A stretch of DNA of 5,411 bases, from positions 1 to 5,411 of the forward strand of contig CALQCP020000175.1 in assembly GCA_943329105.2 (NCBI GenBank), written 5' to 3'. The notes under the pieces are model-generated. The model did not search any database. It was not told the origin of the DNA and was given only the letters and a program-made list of their open reading frames with translations. Both the position numbers and the translations under genes were made by a program. Numbering within the stretch: position 1 is the first letter of the stretch; every line of letters starts with the position of its first letter. The stretch comes from Chitinophaga pinensis (GTDB lineage: Bacteria; Planctomycetota; Phycisphaerae; Phycisphaerales; SM1A02). Shown here piece after piece: positions 1 through 5,183 of this stretch.

Positions 1-492
1 AGCAGCGCGTTCCAACTGCTGCCAGGAAATGCACAGGTCTTCATGGGTGGTGATTTCATCGGCGACACCGCCATGCCGTCCGTTGCACCGAAGGATGAAT
101 TCAAAGTCTTCTTCGGCCCCGACCGCGCGCTTCGAGCGACCCGCGAAGTGCTCTCCAAGAACACCGGAAGCAGCGGCTTGTTTGGTGGATCAACAGTGAC
201 CACGTGGAGCGATCGCATCACGCTTGATAACGGCAGTGGTCGCGAGGTCAACGTGGAACTCTATGACCGTCGACCGATCAGCCTCAATGAGAAGATTGAC
301 GTGAAGGTCAGCAATGTTGCGCCAGCCCTCAGCACCGACAAACGCTACGTGGACGGACGGATGACGCAGGGCATCCTGCGCTGGGACCTCACGGTGCCAG
401 CCTCCGCACGCGGCCCCAAGGTCACGACAGTGAGTTGGACCGTCGATATCAGCCGCGCCAACGATGTTCGAACCACGCCACTGCCGGACTAA
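1..492 (+). CDS. DUF4139 / MuiA-like protein, C-terminal part (5' end outside window)
   Basis: The reading frame is open from the first base and ends with TAA at 490-492, giving 163 visible residues. An internal ATG at 43 is unlikely to be the start, because the family pattern already runs through the residues before it (LLPGNAQVFMGGDFIG). The visible part resembles the C-terminal beta-rich half of DUF4139 proteins (mucoidy inhibitor MuiA-like): LPG-x-AQVF-x-GG-x-FIG, then a 'FFGPDRALRATREV' stretch, then an N-x-x-x-REVNVELYDRRPIS segment where families show a 'v.v.D..P.s' pattern, and finally G-I-L-R-W-D-L-T-V-P near the end. The family is poorly characterised; members are usually secreted or envelope-linked, with an N-terminal DUF4140 and coiled coil that would lie upstream here. 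The physiological role is unknown. The gene converges on the isomerase gene, with a 10-bp gap and no terminator hairpin between. Family recognition is from memory of the pattern. Confidence 0.8.
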   Translation, partial: SSAFQLLPGNAQVFMGGDFIGDTAMPSVAPKDEFKVFFGPDRALRATREVLSKNTGSSGLFGGSTVTTWSDRITLDNGSGREVNVELYDRRPISLNEKIDVKVSNVAPALSTDKRYVDGRMTQGILRWDLTVPASARGPKVTTVSWTVDISRANDVRTTPLPD

Positions 493-502
493 GCCGGATC
501 GG

Positions 503-1495
503 TCAGAACCACCACGGATTGGCGGGCTTCTCCTCAACGATGCACTCTTGCAGGAATGCAACGGCGCGTTCGAAGCCTTCATCGATGGACATCATGGCAT
601 CTTCATGCTCAATGGAGAGCACATGGTCGTAGCCATGGCGACGAAGCATGCTGATGAACGGCCGCCAGAACTCGGTGCCGTGGCCCCAACCGCAAGCGCG
701 GAAATTCCACGCGCGGCCCTTGAGATCGCTGTACGGCTTGGCGTCCAAGTATCCATTGAGTGGACCTTGGTGACGATCAAGCTCCGTGTCCTTGGCATGC
801 ACGTGGAAGAGCAGCCCTGCCTCGCCGAGTTGTCGAGCGGCCAAGACTGGATCGCAACCTTGCCAGAACAAGTGTGACGGATCAAGGTTGGCACCCAAGA
901 TCGGCTTGCCCTTGATTCCGGCCTTCTTCTGCGCCAGTTCACTGAGTTTGATGAGCGTCTCGCCGTTATAAACGGTGAAGCCAGGATGCGGTTCCCAGGC
1001 GATTCGTACGCCGTGCTTGGCAGCAAACTTCGCTCGCGCAGCCCAGTACGGAACCAACACGGTGTCCCACTGATACTTCTGGATTTCCAGGAAATCGTTC
1101 GGCCATGGGCAGGTGACCCAGTTGGGTGTTCGGTCTTGCTTACTGCCGCCGGGGCAACCGCTGAAGGTGATGACGATGTCGGTACCAAGCTTTGGTGCCA
1201 GTTCAACGGCCGTCACAAAGTCATCGTGATGCTTCTTGGCGAAACCCTTCTCTGGGTGCACCGGATTGCCGTGCACTGCCAACGCGGAACAGATCAGTCC
1301 GTGATCTTTGAGCAGCGCGTTGATGCGCTCCTGCTCCTTCTTGCTGCCAAGCACCTTCTTGGGATCAAAGTACGGCTTGCCGGGCCACGCGCCCACGGGG
1401 AGTTCAATGGCGCCAAGGCCAATGTCAGCGATGTAGTCGCAAACATCTTCAAGGGTGCGGCCGGCAAAGAGCGCTGACATGACTCCAAGCTTCAT
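503..1495 (-). CDS. Sugar phosphate isomerase/epimerase (xylose isomerase-like TIM barrel)
   Basis: A complete 330-residue protein of the AP-endonuclease-2 / xylose-isomerase-like TIM-barrel superfamily, which also includes IolE, IolI and ketose 3-epimerases. Such enzymes are normally cytoplasmic and use a divalent metal to isomerise, epimerise or dehydrate sugars or inositols; the substrate here cannot be told. Likely metal ligands are visible in the usual order: E168 (AWEPHPG), D205 with H208 (NLDPSH), H231 or H233 (FHVHAKD), and E296 (LSIEHED). The N-terminus MKLGVMSALF forms a first strand, and G269-W-G-H-G-T-E-F-W leads to the last helix. Length is normal and there is no signal peptide. 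ATG at 1495 is chosen because AAAGGA lies 5 bases before it; a TTG codon at 1516 in the same frame would add seven residues and would place that ribosome site inside the gene. It is divergent from the haem-motif protein gene and convergent with the DUF4139 gene, so it is probably monocistronic within the window. Confidence 0.9.
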   Translation of the reverse strand: MKLGVMSALFAGRTLEDVCDYIADIGLGAIELPVGAWPGKPYFDPKKVLGSKKEQERINALLKDHGLICSALAVHGNPVHPEKGFAKKHHDDFVTAVELAPKLGTDIVITFSGCPGGSKQDRTPNWVTCPWPNDFLEIQKYQWDTVLVPYWAARAKFAAKHGVRIAWEPHPGFTVYNGETLIKLSELAQKKAGIKGKPILGANLDPSHLFWQGCDPVLAARQLGEAGLLFHVHAKDTELDRHQGPLNGYLDAKPYSDLKGRAWNFRACGWGHGTEFWRPFISMLRRHGYDHVLSIEHEDAMMSIDEGFERAVAFLQECIVEEKPANPWWF

Positions 1496-1500
1496 GACAA

Positions 1501-1506
1501 TCCTTT
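1501..1506 (-). promoter_or_regulatory. Ribosome binding site of the isomerase gene
   Basis: Read on the minus strand, AAAGGA (GAAAGGA including the neighbouring base) stands 5 bases before the ATG at 1495. It decides between this ATG and the in-frame TTG at 1516. It is the only convincing Shine-Dalgarno sequence in the window. Confidence 0.7.
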
Positions 1507-1549
1507 CGGGGCGCAAGGCGCCTCAGGGTGACGGGCGAGGCCGCTCAGC

Positions 1550-1562
1550 TGCGCACTGCGCA
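1550..1562. repeat. 13-bp near-perfect palindrome in the divergent intergenic region
   Basis: TGCGCA-C-TGCGCA is a 6-1-6 palindrome, 55 bp upstream of the isomerase ATG on its strand and about 170 bp upstream of the plus-strand start at 1732. It has the shape of a small operator half-site pair. In GC-rich DNA a 13-bp match of this kind can occur by chance, and no regulator gene is nearby. The rest of the 236-bp region (1496-1731) shows no clear sigma-70 promoter on either strand. Confidence 0.2.
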
Positions 1563-1667
1563 ACGCGGAACAGCCGAAGCCCCCACTGGCAGCAGCACGT
1601 GCCGCCATGGGGAGTCGCGGAGCGTAGTTGCCGCCGGGGTTGGGCTCAATGTCCGGAACGAGCCGTA

Positions 1668-1692
1668 TCCCGGCACCCCCTGGCAACCGGGA
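1668..1692. repeat. Inverted repeat TCCCGG-N13-CCGGGA upstream of the haem-motif protein gene
   Basis: A perfect 6-bp inverted repeat with a 13-base spacer ends 39 bp before the ATG at 1732. The right arm is followed by CCCCGG, which could pair with the same arm in an alternative fold. It may be an operator or an mRNA hairpin if transcription starts upstream, but it may also be chance in a GC-rich spacer. Confidence 0.2.
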
Positions 1693-1718
1693 CCCCGGCG
1701 GAACCGAACCATTCGTGC

Positions 1719-1724
1719 GACAAT
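1719..1724 (+). promoter_or_regulatory. Possible -10 element (GACAAT) giving a leaderless mRNA
   Basis: GACAAT lies 7 bases before the ATG at 1732, about where a -10 hexamer would sit if transcription began at or beside the start codon. There is no Shine-Dalgarno sequence in front of this ATG, which fits a leaderless transcript. No good -35 box is visible at 16-18 bp; the GGAACC at 1700-1705 is too close (13-base spacer) for the standard layout. Weak evidence. Confidence 0.2.
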
Positions 1725-1731
1725 CCCCCGA

Positions 1732-3351
1732 ATGCCACTCCTGACTGCTATCGCCGCCCTGCTTGTGCAGACCGCGCCCGCCCCGGCGGCGCCGGCAGTG
1801 GTCACACAGACGGCGCCGGTGGTGGACACGCCAGCAGTACCAGCGGCAGCCACGCAGACGACGCCAGTGAACGATGCCCCAGCGGCGCCAGCGGCGAGCA
1901 CCCCGCCCGCGCCGCTCACCGGATCACCCGTACCAAGTGAAGAACTGGTCGGCCCGCCAACGCCCAGCACCGAGCCCGAGCCGATTCACCAGGTTTGGAT
2001 CTTTATCGATCGCTGGAAAGAATTTGGCGGAACAGTGGTGAGCGAGACCGACCTCATCATCACCGTCACGGACGGACTGGAGACGCGCACCTTCAACAAA
2101 GCGAAGGTGCTGGACATCATTGAATTGGTTCATCCCAAGCCCGGGCAGCGTGGCTTGGTGCAATTGCGTGATGGCACCATCGTGCGCGGCGAAATCCTCA
2201 AGGACTCGCTTGAAGAAGTTGAGTTCCAAGTAGACACTGTGCGCGGCCGTGTTCCGCGCGAGAAGGTCTACCGTGTCATGTTGGAGTTGGAGTTTGAGAC
2301 GCGGTACGCGCGCATCAAAGCAGCCATCGCGCCCGAAGAACATGGACGAAGACTCGGCATGGCTCGTTGGCTTGCTGACCAAGATCGGCTTGACCTTGCC
2401 ATCACTGAGTTGGAAGCGCTCCTGCGTGACGGCGATGTTGAAGAAGCGCGCGAGATGTTGCGCGAAATCAACGCCCGAGTGAAGTTGGAGCTCTCGGTCA
2501 AAGAATCCAAGGGAAACAGCCAGAAAAAGGCTGCAAACAAGGCAGCCGATGCCGCCGCCGCTGCAGCCGAGCAAACACAGGCTGCAAATGACGGCAGTCA
2601 CTCCGCCAAGCCAGCGCCCCGTGGCGCGCCCACCACGCGCGAGATGCTTCCCAAGGATCTGCTTTCCAACGAAGATGTGAACTTGGTTCGCGTGTATGAG
2701 ATTGACTTCAAAGATCCACCGCGATTGACCGTGTCCCCAGAAGGCGTTCGGCAACTCATCCTGCGCTACGGTTCCAGCGCACTGGTTCCCGCAACCACCC
2801 AAGAACGCAACGCGCTCTATTCAAAGAGCTCAGTAGAAATTGCCCGACTGATGTTTGATCTCAAGGCACGCGATCTCTACAACTACATTGAAGTGGAGGA
2901 AGACCCCACTTCAGTGGCCAAATTCCGGACGCGCGTTCACAACTCATGGCTGATCTCCAACTGCGCTACCAGTCGGTGCCACGGTGGCGTGGACGCAGGG
3001 CGATTCTTTCTGTACACGGGCAATGCCAAAGATCAACGCATTCGTTACACCAACCTGCTGACGCTGCTCAACTTTAAGGTGGACGGTCAGCCGGTCATCA
3101 ACTTTGAGGATCCGCCAAATTCGTTGCTCATTCAGTACGCCATGACCCGATCGTCGGCGCGTTACCCGCATCCCGACGTCAAGGGATGGCGGCCAGTCCT
3201 GAGCGCCTCCACACCCCAATTGCTGCAAGACACCCTCGACTGGATTCGTTCCATGTACCAGCCAAGGCCGGAATATCCAGTGAAATACGTTGCTCCCAAG
3301 CTTGATGCGATCGACAAAGTTGTGCCGACCGCGGATGGACCGGACCGCTGA
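1732..3351 (+). CDS. Secreted multidomain protein with C-terminal C-x4-CH (cytochrome c-like) motif
   Basis: A 539-residue protein of unknown exact function. The ATG at 1732 is chosen because it opens a short hydrophobic signal-like segment (MPLLTAIAALLVQTAPAPA); the frame is open back to a GTG at 1528, but that extension looks non-coding. Order of parts: signal-like segment 1-22; Ala/Pro/Thr linker to about 85 with two 16-residue imperfect repeats (25-56); two small beta-barrel-like (SH3/Lsm-like) segments at about 88-133 and 138-184, the second reading LVQLRDGTIVRGEIL and closing on VPREKVYRVML; a helical TPR-like segment at about 188-255 (H204-GRRLGMARW, then AITELEALLRDGDVEEAREML); an Ala-rich linker 258-300; and a C-terminal domain 301-525. 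That last domain carries C411-ATSR-C416-H417-GG, the only two cysteines in the protein. C-x4-CH is a known variant of the c-type haem site (for example in tetrahaem cytochrome c3). Possible distal ligands are H480 (YPHPDVKGW), M471 or M508. This suggests an exported monohaem protein; electron transfer is not shown. Confidence 0.75.
   Translation: MPLLTAIAALLVQTAPAPAAPAVVTQTAPVVDTPAVPAAATQTTPVNDAPAAPAASTPPAPLTGSPVPSEELVGPPTPSTEPEPIHQVWIFIDRWKEFGGTVVSETDLIITVTDGLETRTFNKAKVLDIIELVHPKPGQRGLVQLRDGTIVRGEILKDSLEEVEFQVDTVRGRVPREKVYRVMLELEFETRYARIKAAIAPEEHGRRLGMARWLADQDRLDLAITELEALLRDGDVEEAREMLREINARVKLELSVKESKGNSQKKAANKAADAAAAAAEQTQAANDGSHSAKPAPRGAPTTREMLPKDLLSNEDVNLVRVYEIDFKDPPRLTVSPEGVRQLILRYGSSALVPATTQERNALYSKSSVEIARLMFDLKARDLYNYIEVEEDPTSVAKFRTRVHNSWLISNCATSRCHGGVDAGRFFLYTGNAKDQRIRYTNLLTLLNFKVDGQPVINFEDPPNSLLIQYAMTRSSARYPHPDVKGWRPVLSASTPQLLQDTLDWIRSMYQPRPEYPVKYVAPKLDAIDKVVPTADGPDR
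1804..1899 (+). repeat. Two 48-bp imperfect tandem repeats in the linker
   Basis: The units 1804-1851 and 1852-1899 match at 33 of 48 bases by my count. They encode TQTAPVVDTPAVPAAA and TQTTPVNDAPAAPAAS. They are in frame and lie directly after the signal-like segment, so they form part of a flexible spacer between the membrane side and the first folded segment. They look like an old in-frame duplication. Confidence 0.6.
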
Positions 3352-3366
3352 TTGCCCCCATTATCG

Positions 3367-3384
3367 CCCGATGCATCATGCGGG
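3367..3384 (+). other. Short stem-loop after the haem-motif protein gene
   Basis: CCCGATG and CATGCGGG can pair with one bulged base around a short loop, 15 bp after the stop codon at 3349-3351. There is no run of T after it (TAAATT follows), so it is not a classical intrinsic terminator. TAAATT at 3385-3390 could instead be a weak -10 for the next gene, without a good -35. Confidence 0.2.
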
Positions 3385-3410
3385 TAAATTGCCGATTGAT
3401 TACCACACTC

Positions 3411-3443
3411 GCGCTTGATGAGCGCTTCACGAGCGCCTGATTG
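3411..3443 (+). repeat. Three imperfect 11-bp tandem repeats before the lipoprotein gene
   Basis: The units are GCGCTTGATGA (3411-3421), GCGCTTCACGA (3422-3432) and GCGCCTGATTG (3433-3443). Units 1 and 2 differ at two positions, units 1 and 3 at three. The array ends 23 bp before the ATG at 3467. A period of 11 bp is about one turn of DNA, so a protein could bind the copies on one face. The same bases can also form two mutually exclusive 5-bp hairpins (GCGCT with AGCGC at 3411-3425 or 3422-3436), which would fall in the 5' leader if transcription starts further upstream. Confidence 0.45.
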
Positions 3444-3466
3444 CCGCCTCTCACGAGATTCGAACC

Positions 3467-5110
3467 ATGAACCGAACACGCATTCTTGCCGCCGCCACCC
3501 TGCTGATGTCCACTGCGCTGCCAGCGTGCAACGGTTTGCATGCTCCGTCGCCCGCCGAGCAAGGCGCCAAGAAGATCACCCAAGTCACCGCGAAGGCACG
3601 TGGGATTTCCAGCCGCATCACCTTCTCCCCCGATGCGGTGTCCAAGTCGCTGCCCGTAGAGGGCGGCGAAACCAAGGAGCTGGCACAGGGGCTCTTGGCA
3701 CCCGCAGAGGCCGCAAAGGAATTGCGCGCACTTGCCTCTGAAGTCACCGCCGCCGCCGGCAGTGATTCGCAACGCAAAGAAGCCAAGACACTTGCCATCC
3801 GCATGCGCCGCGACGCCATGATGCTTGACCTCATGGACCTTGAGCGCATTTCGCAATTAAAGTCCGCACTGGCGGGCGGCATTTCCGAACGCCTTGCAGC
3901 CATTCGCTCCATTGATGCGTCTGGTGATCTGCAATCGACGGAAGAGGCCGCCGCTCGTACCAAGGCTTCGCAAGGCGCCAAGTCTTCGTTTGACGAAAGT
4001 GTCGCAGCGGAAACTGACCGCGCGGATGCTGCGCGCACTGCGCTGCAGCCGCTTGATGCATCGATCAGCGAGAAGGAATCGAGCGCGGAAGCGCTTGACA
4101 TTGATATCCAGACGCTTCGCGCCAAGGCTGCCACCAGCACTCCGTCCGCTGCGCTGCCACTGATGATTGACGCGCGCAGCAAACTTGACGCCGCGCAAAC
4201 CCTGCGCGTGGACGCAAGCACGGATGATCGCGAAGCGGAGCCGTACCGCAGCACGGTTCGTATCGTCGACACGGCAACCAAGGAAAGCGCGGAAATCGCG
4301 ATTACCAACAAGTTCCTTGCCGACCGCATTGATGAGTCAAGCAAGGCCGAAGTCGGCGCCAAGGCCCGCGCCAGTGCCGCCGAGAAGCGAACGGGTGAGC
4401 TGGGCGCTGAAGCTGCCGCGCTCATGAAGGACTTCATCACGCTCGATGCGGAACTCTTTCAGCCCGCCCTGAAGAATGTTGAAGAGAACATCAACGGGGA
4501 TGGCGTGACTGCGAAGAACTCAACCGATCAAGCAGCTATTGCTATTGCCAAGGCTCGCTTTGCAGCCATTCAGATTGATGCTGTTGATCAAGCAACGTTG
4601 CTGATGGCCGCCGCTCAATCAATGGGCGCACCAGCTGGTGATGGCGCTGCACAACTACGCGCTCAACGCGACAAGTTGGTGGGAAACGCCAAGGCCGCGC
4701 TCGTTGAAGCACGCGATGCGCTTTCGGGCGTTGAGTCCGGCGCCGGCGCCCCGATGTTGCGATCGATCGCTGAATTGGCAGCGGCATTGGGAATTGAAGT
4801 CCCCAACACTGCTGCACCGGCGGCCGCGGCGACCACGGAGGACGCGGCACCTGCGGGTGATGCCCCGCCAGTAGATGATGCCGCGCCTGCCGCTGATGCC
4901 GCGCCTGCCGCTGATGCGGCACCAGCGGATGAGACCGCGCCTGCCACTGGACCGGATGGAACTCCAGTAGTGCCACCGGCACCTGCAGGGGATCCTGCTG
5001 CAGCGCCTGCAGGCGAACCCGATCCAGTACCGGCTGGTGATCCTGCCGCGGATCCAGCTGTTCCGCCGCAGGCTGATCCAACGACGGATCCTGAAGATCC
5101 AAACAAGTAA
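3467..5110 (+). CDS. Predicted long helical lipoprotein with Ala/Pro/Asp repeat tail
   Basis: A 547-residue protein that I do not recognise as a named family. The start MNRTRILAAATLLMSTALPACNG is a typical lipoprotein signal: two arginines, a hydrophobic stretch (residues 6-18) and a lipobox L-P-A-C with C21 as the lipidated residue and N22 at +2. It is the only cysteine. No Shine-Dalgarno sequence precedes the ATG; the lipoprotein signal fixes the start. Residues 25-445 are rich in Ala, Glu, Lys, Arg, Asp and Ser and poor in Pro and Gly, with stretches such as ELRALASEV, RKEAKTLAIRMRRDAMMLDL and AAEKRTGELGAEAAALMKDF, so long helices or coiled coils are likely. Residues 446-547 are a low-complexity tail: six hexapeptides of the DAAPAx type (459-494), then AGDPAA / AGEPDP-like units, ending in TTDPEDPNK. 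It is probably anchored in the outer or inner membrane and extends into the periplasm or outside. It lies 115 bp after the haem-motif gene on the same strand; co-transcription is possible but not shown. Confidence 0.8.
   Translation: MNRTRILAAATLLMSTALPACNGLHAPSPAEQGAKKITQVTAKARGISSRITFSPDAVSKSLPVEGGETKELAQGLLAPAEAAKELRALASEVTAAAGSDSQRKEAKTLAIRMRRDAMMLDLMDLERISQLKSALAGGISERLAAIRSIDASGDLQSTEEAAARTKASQGAKSSFDESVAAETDRADAARTALQPLDASISEKESSAEALDIDIQTLRAKAATSTPSAALPLMIDARSKLDAAQTLRVDASTDDREAEPYRSTVRIVDTATKESAEIAITNKFLADRIDESSKAEVGAKARASAAEKRTGELGAEAAALMKDFITLDAELFQPALKNVEENINGDGVTAKNSTDQAAIAIAKARFAAIQIDAVDQATLLMAAAQSMGAPAGDGAAQLRAQRDKLVGNAKAALVEARDALSGVESGAGAPMLRSIAELAAALGIEVPNTAAPAAAATTEDAAPAGDAPPVDDAAPAADAAPAADAAPADETAPATGPDGTPVVPPAPAGDPAAAPAGEPDPVPAGDPAADPAVPPQADPTTDPEDPNK
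4877..4912 (+). repeat. Two perfect 18-bp tandem repeats inside the lipoprotein tail
   Basis: GATGCCGCGCCTGCCGCT occurs twice without change at 4877-4894 and 4895-4912, followed by a diverged third unit beginning GATGCGGCACCAGC. Each unit encodes DAAPAA (residues 471-476 and 477-482) in a wider series of six hexapeptides (459-494). Because the unit is a multiple of three, gain or loss by slippage would only change the length of the tail and would not break the frame. Confidence 0.7.
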
Positions 5111-5129
5111 ATCCGAGGCGGTTTTCAAT

Positions 5130-5154
5130 GGGGCGTGTTGCTTATGCACGCTCC
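5130..5154. terminator. Stem-loop between convergent genes, possible bidirectional terminator
   Basis: GGGGCGTG (5130-5137) pairs with CACGCTCC (5147-5154) over 8 bp with one G-U pair and a 9-base loop. It starts 20 bp after the lipoprotein stop and lies between two convergent genes, which is the usual place for a shared terminator. Neither strand has a T-run directly after the stem, so it may act only as an end-stabilising hairpin. The rest of 5111-5183 shows nothing else. Confidence 0.35.
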
Positions 5155-5183
5155 CAGATGCCGGCCGGTCACCGTTCGTTGGT

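Noticed and set aside
986..1477. Plus-strand open frame inside the isomerase gene
   Set aside because: It is the antisense shadow of a complete conserved enzyme gene and shows no family pattern of its own.
1496..1516. Longer isomerase starting at TTG 1516
   Set aside because: The good ribosome site AAAGGA at 1501-1506 lies inside this extension, and the first barrel strand begins at MKLGV from the ATG at 1495.
1528..1731. N-terminal extension of the haem-motif protein from a GTG at 1528
   Set aside because: The extension has no protein-like pattern, would bury the signal-like segment beginning at 1732, and is open probably only because GC-rich DNA has few stop codons.
1924..2802. Long minus-strand open frame opposite the haem-motif protein gene
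   Set aside because: It lies antisense to a gene with clear domain patterns; its own translation shows no coherent family pattern, and long antisense frames are common in GC-rich DNA.
3451..4440. Long minus-strand Ser/Ala/Arg-rich open frame opposite the lipoprotein gene
   Set aside because: Its composition is that of a complementary shadow of an Ala-rich gene, and the plus strand has a convincing lipoprotein signal.
4877..4912. CRISPR-like or iteron-like repeat
   Set aside because: The 18-bp units are directly adjacent without spacers, in frame, and encode part of a low-complexity protein tail.
4663..5106. Minus-strand Gly/Ala/Ser-repeat open frame
   Set aside because: The repeats are just the complement of the DAAPAx tail of the lipoprotein; there is no independent start signal.
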